A DNA stretch of 64,000 nt from Sphingomonas sp. SRS2 (GTDB lineage Bacteria; Pseudomonadota; Alphaproteobacteria; Sphingomonadales; Sphingomonadaceae), in the NCBI RefSeq assembly GCF_000971055.1, contig NZ_LARW01000098.1, positions 1-64,000 on the forward strand, in the 5' to 3' direction. How positions within the stretch are numbered: position 1 is the first letter of the stretch; the number at the start of each line of letters is the position of its first letter. The notes beneath the pieces were generated by a model, which searched no databases, was not told where the DNA came from, and was given only the letters and a program-made list of their open reading frames with translations. The position numbers were made by a program, and so were the translations under genes. Shown here in pieces: positions 57,601 through 64,000 of the stretch.

Positions 57601-57908
57601 CGGCGGATCGTCAGCTTGTTAATCGTCAGGGAGTGGATTTCGGGTTGCCACGACAGCGAGACATTTCCCGTGCCGAAACCCTCGGGATTCTCGATCCGCC
57701 AGACTGTCTCCTCATAGCTGCCGATACGCCCCGGCTCGAGGCGATATTGCTCGTCGGAGAGCAAATAGGAGACGCTGCCGCCGTCGGGTGTGACCGTCGC
57801 GGGCGCGACCGGACGCACCCAGGACGGCGCTGGCCCGAACAGAATCTGCTCGCCTCCATAAACTGGCGCGGCCAGAGTGGTGGCAATAGCGATTGCCCAA
57901 ATTTTCAT
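54669..57908 (-). CDS. Secreted DUF3857/transglutaminase-like protein with TPR repeats
   Basis: The 1079-residue protein has a signal peptide (MKIWAIAIATTLAAPVYG), a DUF3857 beta domain (about 40-250), and a transglutaminase-like core with the Cys in RRFGDCKAKSAMLVAM (Cys about residue 330), then His-bearing NHVIVRATIRGKDYWLDGTR. From about residue 640 to the end there are many TPR-like repeats (GDMDFDGASAAFETALKRDA and later DEAIESYSRSLALEPDNAGS). Such proteins are common in alphaproteobacteria but lack a defined role. I start at the ATG at 57908, behind GGGGG. It converges with dnaJ. Confidence 0.8.
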   Translation of the reverse strand: MKIWAIAIATTLAAPVYGGEQILFGPAPSWVRPVAPATVTPDGGSVSYLLSDEQYRLEPGRIGSYEETVWRIENPEGFGTGNVSLSWQPEIHSLTINKLTIRRGDRVIDVLKSGQSFSILRREANLESAMLDGTLTATLQPEDLQVGDIIELASTIVSTDPIYRTHVEAVGDADFSVKVGRKHFSAEWPAAVKVRLRQTEGLPALTPKQSSDMAKVEFTLDDLMPTVTTSHAPARFRRPRLIEFSDFNNWSELAALFAPMYDKVVALRPGSPLQAEVDRIKALSSDPVVRTEAALTLVQGRVRYVALLMGTGNFAPADPAVTWSRRFGDCKAKSAMLVAMLRAMDINAAPVIVNTYGNDGLDQRLPMLRYFNHVIVRATIRGKDYWLDGTRTGDLRLDQLGTPDYDWGLPLVQDAGLVRMLSEQLALPEADTQLRIDARAGISSPAPVQAEIVLRGDDAYGMQQSVANLTADQRDKWVRDYWVKRYPFIQVKTAGQSYDANKREQRLTMDGIATMDWRGGVYWLTDSDVGFKNASLERGPGENRDAPYSVRFPYFVRATETLLLPPGVKPVNVEPVDQIAGGIHFVRTADLTGSRFTAVTSMKSVAREFAASEAPSAQQTMRALADHNPALRASVESHAPRTAQQEPADASAGRRPMDAFTLRGFELLGDMDFDGASAAFETALKRDANNVRALAGRGLILAWYDDFNGAARDLNAAAVLDPEDPYVLRNRGYLAQKQKRHAEAIRFYTRVLQTQPDDHVTYGWRAEVYHLVGDDAAAIRDAHAATKLSPGWADMYFLRARIYQKAREDAKAFAEAEAAIAAAPENSFAHYQAAIIYNEGGRKDAALKAINRAIEIRPGAEMFVSRMFMRADDDLASKRQDIEAALRFDPSNLQALREKAALQDRTGDPMGGAATLAIALREQPQDSQLLTLRAELLSQAGHKGEAARSFTAARVTAKSSTDFDLLCWNHALTDIDLPTALQDCEVASAKTPDDYLTLKSLALVKLKLGKTDEAIESYSRSLALEPDNAGSLFGRAVAWQRKGDAQKAKADRDAALAADPGIAATAQKAGLTFSDAELK

Positions 57909-58010
57909 TCCGACCCCCTTTTGTTCTAAAATGTAGCAAAAGCAGATATCGTTCAAGGGCCGAATCATTCATTTCGGTGGTTGTCACTCGACGGCGGACG
58001 GAGCTGCCTC

Positions 58011-58499
58011 ATGTTGTATTTCACGTCGATCGGATCCCCGCTCAGAGACCTCAGGCTGGTGGCGAGCGACGAGGGACTGGTGGCGATCCTGTGGCCTGAT
58101 GACGATTTCCGCCGGGTGCCGTTGCAGGCAATGAGGGAAAAGCCTGCCCACCCAACTCTCGTCGAAACGGCACGGCAGCTAGGTTCTTATTTCGCCGGCC
58201 AGCTGACGAGGTTCGAGGTGCCGCTCGATTTTCGCGGCACCGATTTCCAGAAGAGCGTCTGGCGGGCCCTGCTTGCCATCCCCTTCGGAGAGACGCGTAG
58301 CTATGCGGAGATTGCGCGGGTTATCGGCAGACCCACGGCACTGCGGGCAGTGGGGGCGGCTAATGGCCGTAACCCTATTTCGATCATCGCCCCACGCCAC
58401 CGCGTTTTCGGCTCGACCGGAGCGCTGACCGGCTTCGCCGGTGGGCTTGAAGCTAAGGAGTATCTGCTGCGGCTCGAGCAGCGGATCGAAGCGGCATAA
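58011..58499 (+). CDS. Alkyltransferase-like protein (Ogt homologue, catalytic Cys replaced by Arg)
   Basis: The 162-residue protein matches O6-alkylguanine-DNA alkyltransferases: the N-terminal domain, the helix-turn-helix region TDFQKSVWRALLAIPFGETR with SYAEIARVIGRPTALRAVGA, and GRNPISIIAP before the active site. The active-site motif PCHRV reads PRHRV (codon CGC for TGC at 58412-58414), so it cannot accept an alkyl group. Alkyltransferase-like (ATL) proteins with Trp or Ala in this place bind alkylated DNA and hand it to excision repair; an Arg is unusual. I start at the ATG at 58011 behind GGAG. Confidence 0.85.
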   Translation: MLYFTSIGSPLRDLRLVASDEGLVAILWPDDDFRRVPLQAMREKPAHPTLVETARQLGSYFAGQLTRFEVPLDFRGTDFQKSVWRALLAIPFGETRSYAEIARVIGRPTALRAVGAANGRNPISIIAPRHRVFGSTGALTGFAGGLEAKEYLLRLEQRIEAA

Positions 58500-58504
58500 A
58501 AGAA

Positions 58505-58568
58505 GGGCGCCGCCTTTCGCCCGCCCCACTCCCGTCGTCCAGGGAGAAGGTTGCGAAAGACGGCGCCC
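58505..58568 (-). terminator. Long inverted repeat, probable terminator for the leftward gene
   Basis: GGGCGCCGCCTTTCGC (58505-58520) and GCGAAAGACGGCGCCC (58553-58568) pair at 15 of 16 positions around a 32-base loop. On the minus strand it is followed by TTCTTTTAT, suiting termination of the 58600-59643 gene; it also follows the opposing ATL gene. Confidence 0.65.
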
Positions 58569-58599
58569 GCCGGTCGTTCATCAGGGCAAGGCCGAAGCC

Positions 58600-59643
58600 T
58601 CAACTCTGATAGGCGGGCCGGAAACTCGGCCGTGGCGGCTTCGGCGCCTTGGTCGTCACATATTCGGCATGGCGCGAGGCCGGGGCCGGGGCAGCGCTAG
58701 CCGACGGGGCATAGCCTACATTCGGCAACTCGCCCTGAGCAGCCATGCGCTCGCGCTGGTCGAAGAAGCTAGCGCGTTTCAGGCGGCGCTTGAGCGACAG
58801 CGAGGGGTTTTCCGGCGTCGGACCACGATAGGCTGCCTGGGTGTGGCGGGCGAAACGCGACAGGTCGAAACCGGTCGGGATCGCGGTGACCGGCGCATCG
58901 GCGGACACTTCTTCCGGGCGACGCGGCGACATTGGCGGTGCCGCATAGGCCGTCGGTGCGGCGGCGGCAGCGGTCATCGGCGCAGCAGCGGTCATCGGCG
59001 CGGCAGTCATTGGCACGGCGACGGGTTCAACCGGCGTCATCACGGTATCGGCTGTATAGATCACATCGTCCTTCTCTCGACGACGGCGGCCGATGGCGAA
59101 CGCCCCACCCGCAAGCAGAAGCACGGCAGCGCCAGCGGCGCCGGCAATCGGCAGAATATCCGCCGTTGGATCGGTTTGTGTCGTCGTGCGCGTCGTCGCG
59201 GCAATGGGAGCGGGTTCAGGTGCGACGACCGGCGCCGCGACGGCTGCTGTCTGGGCGACGACAGGCGCAGGGGCAACTGGAGCAGCCTCAGGCGTGGCGA
59301 CGGGAGCGGCCGGAGCGGTAGCTCGCGGTGTGGCGGCCGCGACGCGCGGTGTTGCCGTGGCGCGGACGGGCGCAGGAGCAGCCTGCACGCGGGCAGCGGG
59401 TTCAGCCGCCGCAGTATCAGATCCCAGATCGACCGAGACCGGAGCCGGAGCCTTGCTCACCGAAACCGGCGCAGGTGCTGCAGTCACGGCCGGCGTCGGC
59501 GTGACGACCGGGGGGGGCGTAACAAGCGCCGGAGCGGCGGGGGCCGAATCGACGGCCTGCGCCAGCAAGGGGGTGGACGACAAGGCCAGGACAGCGGCAA
59601 TCGCGGTCAGGCCGGGGCGGAGCTGGGTGTTTGTGTACCTCAT
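58600..59643 (-). CDS. Ala/Pro-rich secreted or membrane protein of unknown function
   Basis: The 347-residue protein has a signal peptide (LRPGLTAIAAVLALSSTPLL, cut after LAQ), a 150-residue Ala/Pro/Val low-complexity region, one membrane span near 175-195 (AGAAGAAVLLLAGGAFAIGR) followed by RRRREK, and a second low-complexity tail ending RPSFRPAYQS. I recognise no domain. The order of signal, disordered outside part, span and positive stop gives a single-pass topology with a cytoplasmic tail. Confidence 0.65.
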   Translation of the reverse strand: MRYTNTQLRPGLTAIAAVLALSSTPLLAQAVDSAPAAPALVTPPPVVTPTPAVTAAPAPVSVSKAPAPVSVDLGSDTAAAEPAARVQAAPAPVRATATPRVAAATPRATAPAAPVATPEAAPVAPAPVVAQTAAVAAPVVAPEPAPIAATTRTTTQTDPTADILPIAGAAGAAVLLLAGGAFAIGRRRREKDDVIYTADTVMTPVEPVAVPMTAAPMTAAAPMTAAAAAPTAYAAPPMSPRRPEEVSADAPVTAIPTGFDLSRFARHTQAAYRGPTPENPSLSLKRRLKRASFFDQRERMAAQGELPNVGYAPSASAAPAPASRHAEYVTTKAPKPPRPSFRPAYQS

Positions 59644-59821
59644 GCCCTATCAACCCTGCGCGAGGCATGTGGTTGCATCATGTCCCGATAAAATGAACAT
59701 CTTGCGCGATGAAGTGAATATTTCAGCAGTAGCCAAGCCGATCTGGCGAGCTGGTGACTTGGCAACGGTGCGTTTATTAATCGGCCGTTAATTGAAGTGT
59801 CGTCCAGAAGACATCACGAAG

Positions 59822-59858
59822 CCTAATATGAATAGATATTCATCTTCGGTATATTAGG
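59822..59858. repeat. AT-rich nested inverted repeat near the selO stop
   Basis: CCTAATAT (59822-59829) pairs with ATATTAGG (59851-59858), and inside lies GAATA-GA-TATTC. It overlaps the selO stop (59854). The AT-rich make-up is unlike the other palindromes here. It may be a transcript end or a scar of a mobile element. Confidence 0.45.
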
Positions 59859-61251
59859 ATCGCAAGGCATCGCCCATGCGGCGAATTGCTTCGACCTTTG
59901 CATCGAGTGCGCTCCAGTCGTCCCGTTGGTCTATCGCACTCCAGATCGCTTCGACCTCGTCGATCAACATCGAACAGGGTTCTGGATCGTTCCAATAAGC
60001 GTGATCGAGCGAAACATTTCCGGCATAGCCAGCGATAGCTTTCGCGAAGCTGGCGAAGCTGTCGCCGTCATAGATCGCATCGGCTGGGGACGCCGCGCGC
60101 CGCTTGCCGCCGCGCCAGTCGAAGAAGAAGCGGTCGACCCCCACCTTCGTCGCCTGCAGGGCTTCGTCCATCGCCTGGATCATGGCTAGATCGACTTCGG
60201 CGCCCTGTGGCGAGACGCCGAGCCGTGCGCACAGCGCCGCGACGACTTCCGCCTCATAATATGCCGGCCAGGCATCGACCGCGGGTGCGAGCTCGTCGGC
60301 CTCGGCCACGCTGCGCAGCGACTTGGCGAGCTGGACGACATCCCAGTGGATGGCCTGCGCCTGACGTCCAAACGCGTAGAGCCCGCTATTGTCGAAATAT
60401 GCGGCGGTGAAGCTGGGCTCCCAGCTTGGCAGCCAGCGCCACGGCCCATAGTCGAAACTTTCGCCGGTGACGTTTATATTGTCGCTGTTGAGCACGCCAT
60501 GGACGAAGCCAGCGGCCATATAGCTCGCCGCCAGTCGCGCGGTGCGGCGGCACACCAGATCAAGAAGCTGCCCCGCCGGCGCGTTGCCGAGGGTCTCCCC
60601 ATAGAGCGCGGACAGGCTGTAGCTGATCAGCTCGCGCATCGTGTCGGGCTCGCCCAGCGCGGCGAGCCGCTGGAAGCTGCCGATCCGGATATGGCCGTGG
60701 CTCAGCCGGACCATCACCGCGCCGCGGGTGGGGGAAGGCTCGTCATTGCGCTGGAGCGCCTCGCCCGTCTCGATGATCGAGAAGGTCTTCGACGTCTCGA
60801 CCCCGAGCGCCTCGAGCATCTCGGTTGCGAGGATTTCGCGCATCCCGCCCTTGAGCGTCAGCCGCCCGTCGCCAAATCGGCTGTAGGGGGTCTGGCCCGA
60901 TCCTTTGGTGCCAAGGTCGAGCAGTCGGCCTGCCCCGTCGCGCAGCTGCGCGAACAGGAAGCCGCGGCCGTCGCCGATCTCAGGATTGTAATTCCGGAAC
61001 TGATGGCCGTGATAGCGCAGCGCCAGCGGCTGGGGGAGGTTGTCGGGCAGCGGCTCAAATCGTCCGAAATGTGCGATCCATTGCTCGTCGCTCAACATAT
61101 CGAGGCCGACCGCCTTGTCCCAGCGGCGGTTGCGGAAGCGTAGGATCGTCTTGGGGAAGACCGCGGCGCTGACCGGATCGGACAGACGACCTTGCAGCGT
61201 TTCGATCCTTGGATCGGGATGATAGACGGCGGCTTGCGGGGCGATGGTCAT
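59854..61251 (-). CDS. selO: Protein adenylyltransferase SelO (YdiU)
   Basis: The 465-residue protein is a pseudokinase-fold AMP-transferase that AMPylates target proteins in E. coli and mitochondria. The core motifs are GDGRGFLFAQLRDGAGRLLD, GTKGSGQTPYSRFGDGRLTL, KGGMREILATEMLEALGV and GVLNSDNINVTGESFDYGP, the last with the metal-binding Asp-Asn. Length is slightly shorter than E. coli (478). I start at the ATG at 61251, since the family N-terminus (TIAPQAAVYHPDPRIETLQG) follows; the upstream 13 residues are low-complexity. Confidence 0.93.
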   Translation of the reverse strand: MTIAPQAAVYHPDPRIETLQGRLSDPVSAAVFPKTILRFRNRRWDKAVGLDMLSDEQWIAHFGRFEPLPDNLPQPLALRYHGHQFRNYNPEIGDGRGFLFAQLRDGAGRLLDLGTKGSGQTPYSRFGDGRLTLKGGMREILATEMLEALGVETSKTFSIIETGEALQRNDEPSPTRGAVMVRLSHGHIRIGSFQRLAALGEPDTMRELISYSLSALYGETLGNAPAGQLLDLVCRRTARLAASYMAAGFVHGVLNSDNINVTGESFDYGPWRWLPSWEPSFTAAYFDNSGLYAFGRQAQAIHWDVVQLAKSLRSVAEADELAPAVDAWPAYYEAEVVAALCARLGVSPQGAEVDLAMIQAMDEALQATKVGVDRFFFDWRGGKRRAASPADAIYDGDSFASFAKAIAGYAGNVSLDHAYWNDPEPCSMLIDEVEAIWSAIDQRDDWSALDAKVEAIRRMGDALRS

Positions 61252-61288
61252 GCGGCGATATGGGGGTGAGGACCCCGGAGGTGCAAGC

Positions 61289-62161
61289 ATGGCGGAATGG
61301 GAAGACGGTTATTGGTGGTCGAAGGACGGCCTGCGTCTTCATTATCGCGACTATCCGGGCTCGGCGCGCGGTAAGCAGCTTCCAATTATTTGCATACCCG
61401 GCCTGACCCGCAACGCCCGCGACTTCGGCGAGCTGGCGGATCGGTTGGCGGGCAAGCGGCGGATCATCGTCGTCGAACTGCGCGGCCGGGGCGAGAGCGA
61501 GCGCGCCAAGGATCCGATGAGCTATGTGCCGGCCACCTATCTGGAAGACCTGACCGCCTTCATCGCGCAGAAGGCGCTCGATCGCTTCATCCTGTTCGGC
61601 ACGTCGCTGGGCGGCCTGCTGTCGATCCTGATCACCGCGACCCAACCCGGCAAGGTCGCGGGCGTGCTGCTCAACGATATCGGGCCCGAGATCGACGCGG
61701 CGGGCCTTAATCGCATCAAGAATTACGTCGGACGAGCCAGCAGCTTTCCGACCTGGCTCCATGCCGCGCGTGCCCTGGCGGAGCTGCACCGCGTCGCCTA
61801 TCCCGATTACGGCCTCGAAAGCTGGCTGGCCATGGCCAAGCGGCTGTGCCGGCTTACCGCGGCAGGGCGTATCGTGACGGATTATGACGGCGCGATTTCC
61901 GAGCCCTTTCGCGTTCCGGGCAACGAGGCCCCGGCCGACCTATGGCCGCTGCTCGACGCGATGAAGTCGATTCCCAGCCTGTTGTTGCGCGGCGACCGTT
62001 CCGACATCCTGTCCGCCGCGACCGCCGATCGGATGGCGGCGACCCTGCCGCTGATGGACCGGGTCGAGATCGCGCGGGTCGGCCATGCGCCGACGCTGTT
62101 CGAGCCCGAGAGCGAGGCGGCGATCGACCGATTGCTCGCGCGCATCGCAAAGGCGGGCTGA
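61289..62161 (+). CDS. Alpha/beta-fold hydrolase
   Basis: The 290-residue hydrolase has the oxyanion/HG-like motif CIPGLTRNARDFGELADRLA, the nucleophile elbow FGTSLGGLLSI (Ser in G-T-S-L-G, about residue 105), the acid in LLLRGDRSDILS and the His in RVGHAPTLFEPES. Substrate not evident. A GGAGG lies seven bases before the ATG at 61289. It is divergent from selO by 37 bp, and a glycosyltransferase gene follows after five bases. Confidence 0.88.
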   Translation: MAEWEDGYWWSKDGLRLHYRDYPGSARGKQLPIICIPGLTRNARDFGELADRLAGKRRIIVVELRGRGESERAKDPMSYVPATYLEDLTAFIAQKALDRFILFGTSLGGLLSILITATQPGKVAGVLLNDIGPEIDAAGLNRIKNYVGRASSFPTWLHAARALAELHRVAYPDYGLESWLAMAKRLCRLTAAGRIVTDYDGAISEPFRVPGNEAPADLWPLLDAMKSIPSLLLRGDRSDILSAATADRMAATLPLMDRVEIARVGHAPTLFEPESEAAIDRLLARIAKAG

Positions 62162-62166
62162 GCCGC

Positions 62167-63306
62167 ATGCCCCGTCCCGCGCGCATCCTCCACTGCCACT
62201 CGACCTTCATGCTGGGTGGCAAGGAAGCGCGGGCGGTGCGACTGATGAACGCCTTCGGCGCCGAGGCCGAGCATGTCGTGTTGAGCGCGATGCCCGGCGC
62301 ATTCAGCGCGCGCGATGCGATCGATCCAGGCATCAAGGTGGCATTCCCGGATGATGCGCCGCCGCTGCAGGGCAAGCCGGGGCTTCGCCGCTATGACGAT
62401 CTCGCCGACTATATGGACGATTTCGATCTGGTCCTGAGCTATAATTGGGGGTCGATGGATATCGTCGGGGCACGGCGGCTGTTCGGCGCGGTGCGCCGCC
62501 TCCCGCCGCTGATCCATCATGAAGACGGGTTCAACGAGGACGAAGCCGTACGGCAGAAGCCCGCGCGAGTCTGGTACCGCCGGCTGATGCTGCCGACCGC
62601 GACGAAGCTGGTCGTGCCTTCGCTGCGGCTGGAGGCGATCGCCCGCGACGTGTGGAAACAGCCGCCGCGGCGGATCGAGCGCATTCCAAACGGCATAGGC
62701 CTGCCCGATCAGGCCGGGATCGATAACCCGCTACCGATACCCGGCATCGATCCCGGCGGAGGGCTGATCGTCGGAACCGTGGCTGGCCTGCGCCCGGTCA
62801 AGAATTTGCGGCGGCTCGTACGGGTCTTCGCGCAGGGCGCTCCATCCGACGCCAGGCTCGTGATCCTGGGCGAAGGGCCCGAGCGGGCGGCGATCCTAGC
62901 CGAAGCAGAGGGGCTGGGGATCGGCGGGCGCGTTATCCTGCCCGGTTTCGTCCGGGATCCGGTGCGTTGCATGGCGAGCTTCGACATATTCGCGCTGTCT
63001 TCAGACAGCGAGCAGTTCCCGATCTCGCTCGTGGAGGCGATGGCTTGCGGTCTGCCGGGGCTCATGACCGATGTCGGCGATATCGCCGCGATGGCGTCTC
63101 CGGAGAATCGACCGTTCATTCAGCCGTCGTCTGACGAGGCGGCGCTGGCCGCCGGGCTCGCGCGGCTGGCGGCCGATCCTGTGCTACGACGCGCGATAGG
63201 CGCGGCAAATCGCGCGGTCGCGCTCCGGGATTTTGCGGAGCAGGGGATGATTGCGCGCTATCATAACCTATATTGGTCTGCGATGGCGGATCGCCTGAGA
63301 CGGTAA
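62167..63306 (+). CDS. Glycosyltransferase, GT4-like
   Basis: The 379-residue protein has the GT-B layout: an N-terminal acceptor domain starting RILHCHSTFMLGGKEARAVR, a linker with RRIERIPNGIGLPDQ, and a C-terminal nucleotide-sugar domain with LVILGEGPERAAILAEAEGL, GGRVILPGFVRDP and the EX7E-like SDSEQFPISLVEAMACGLPG. The donor and acceptor are unknown. It starts five bases after the hydrolase stop and is probably cotranscribed. Confidence 0.88.
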   Translation: MPRPARILHCHSTFMLGGKEARAVRLMNAFGAEAEHVVLSAMPGAFSARDAIDPGIKVAFPDDAPPLQGKPGLRRYDDLADYMDDFDLVLSYNWGSMDIVGARRLFGAVRRLPPLIHHEDGFNEDEAVRQKPARVWYRRLMLPTATKLVVPSLRLEAIARDVWKQPPRRIERIPNGIGLPDQAGIDNPLPIPGIDPGGGLIVGTVAGLRPVKNLRRLVRVFAQGAPSDARLVILGEGPERAAILAEAEGLGIGGRVILPGFVRDPVRCMASFDIFALSSDSEQFPISLVEAMACGLPGLMTDVGDIAAMASPENRPFIQPSSDEAALAAGLARLAADPVLRRAIGAANRAVALRDFAEQGMIARYHNLYWSAMADRLRR

Positions 63307-63413
63307 CATACGTCTTATTGGTTCGGGCGCAGCGAATTTGCGCGCAATTTGCGGCGCATCGCCTTATAGGGCGCGGATTCTGCGGCATTGATCGCACGTG
63401 TTTGGAGGTCTCG

Positions 63414-64000
63414 TTGTTCAAGGGTGTGCGGCCTATCCTCTATGGTGGGCGCGAAGTCTGGCCCCTGATCGAAGGCGGCAAGGGCGTTTCGGCCACTAAT
63501 CATGCAAGCTCCGGCGCCTGGGCGGCGGCGGGCGGCATCGGCACTGTCTCGGCCGTCAACGCCGACAGCTACGACCCCGACGGCAAGATCATCCCGCAGG
63601 TCTACAGCGCCCTCACGCGCCGCGAACGGCACGAGGAGCTGATCGCCTATGCGATCGATGGCGCGGTCGAACAGGTCAAGCGCGCCTTTGAGATCGCCGG
63701 CGGGCGCGGCGCGATCAACATCAACGTGCTGTGGGAAATGGGCGGCGCCCAGCGCATCCTGCACGGCGTGCTGGAACGGACCCGCGGCATGGTCGCGGGC
63801 GTCACCTGCGGCGCGGGCATGCCCTACAAGCTCAGCGAAATCGCGGCGTCCTATGGCGTCAGCTATCTGCCGATCGTTTCGTCGGGCCGCGCCTTCAGCG
63901 CGCTGTGGAAGCGCGCCTATTCGAAGGCTGCCGAATGGCTGGCCGGCGTGGTTTACGAGGATCCCTGGCTGGCGGGCGGGCATAACGGGCTGTCGAATGC
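63414..64000 (+). CDS. NAD(P)H-dependent flavin oxidoreductase / nitronate monooxygenase, 3' cut
   Basis: The open frame begins at a TTG (63414) five bases after GGAGG and runs off the window edge. The 195 visible residues begin (M)FKGVRPILYGGREVWPLIEG and include GVSATNHASSGAWAAAGGIG, NINVLWEMGGAQRILHG and GVTCGAGMPYKLSEIAASYG with PIVSSGRAFSAL. These are the FMN-barrel strands of 2-nitropropane dioxygenase/FabK-type proteins. No upstream ATG fits the ribosome site. Confidence 0.85.
   Translation, partial: MFKGVRPILYGGREVWPLIEGGKGVSATNHASSGAWAAAGGIGTVSAVNADSYDPDGKIIPQVYSALTRRERHEELIAYAIDGAVEQVKRAFEIAGGRGAININVLWEMGGAQRILHGVLERTRGMVAGVTCGAGMPYKLSEIAASYGVSYLPIVSSGRAFSALWKRAYSKAAEWLAGVVYEDPWLAGGHNGLSN

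Noticed and set aside
59784-59791. GCCGTTAA as another sigma-28 promoter
   Set aside because: The bases 15 upstream are ACGG, not T(A/T)AA, and no flagellar gene follows.

Overview
The window is high-GC, densely coded DNA from an alphaproteobacterium, most likely a sphingomonad (Sphingomonas or a close relative). That is an inference from protein character, the mdh-suc-lpd order, two short 274-residue flagellins, a FlbD-type flagellar regulator and an alphaproteobacterial heat-shock promoter before dnaK. I see no rRNA, tRNA or CRISPR array.

Layout: (1) 1-1650, the tail of an IS5-type transposase next to a polysaccharide flippase. (2) 1770-11967, a central-metabolism block: sdhB, a PaaI-type thioesterase, zapE, mdh, sucD, sucA, sucB, lpd; sucC and sdhCDA are absent. 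(3) 12018-46074, a large flagellar cluster. The leftward operon flbD-fliEFGHIJKL builds the basal body and export ATPase. Two tandem flagellin genes, an unknown membrane coiled-coil gene and the leftward flhA-flhG-fliA follow. An AT-rich insert (about 29100-31460) splits the cluster, then come leftward flgA-flgM-flgN and a short motA/motB-like pair, the long rightward flgBCDEFGHIJKL operon, a classical motA-motB and a lytic transglycosylase. (4) 46152-49259, leftward biotin genes bioF-bioD-bioA plus a 42-residue membrane protein. (5) 49390-54635, grpE, a sulfotransferase, a PCu(A)C copper chaperone, dnaK and dnaJ. (6) 54669-64000, a DUF3857/transglutaminase/TPR protein, an alkyltransferase-like protein without its cysteine, an Ala/Pro-rich membrane protein, SelO, an alpha/beta hydrolase, a glycosyltransferase and the start of a flavin oxidoreductase.

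The flagellar region carries a readable promoter code. A sigma-28-like element (T(A/T)AA-N15-G(C/T)CGTTAA, spacing always 15) precedes fliC1, fliC2, motA, flgM and the second motA-like gene; a sixth copy at 29066 points into the AT-rich insert with no gene to serve. A consensus sigma-54 promoter (TGGCACG-N4-TTGCT) stands before flgB, behind two CGGCAA-N4-TTGCCG palindromes set 20 bp apart; a third such palindrome lies between flbD and fliC1. All the proteins this code needs are encoded here: FliA (sigma-28), FlgM (its anti-sigma factor) and FlbD (sigma-54 activator).

The most unusual items are a 522-residue protein made of two complete ParB/Srx-like units, one with an altered signature motif, sitting with a ribbon-helix-helix-like protein in the insert; an Ogt homologue with PRHR in place of the PCHR active site; a second, shortened MotA/MotB pair; a FlgH without a lipobox cysteine; and a dispersed family of imperfect palindromes between genes.
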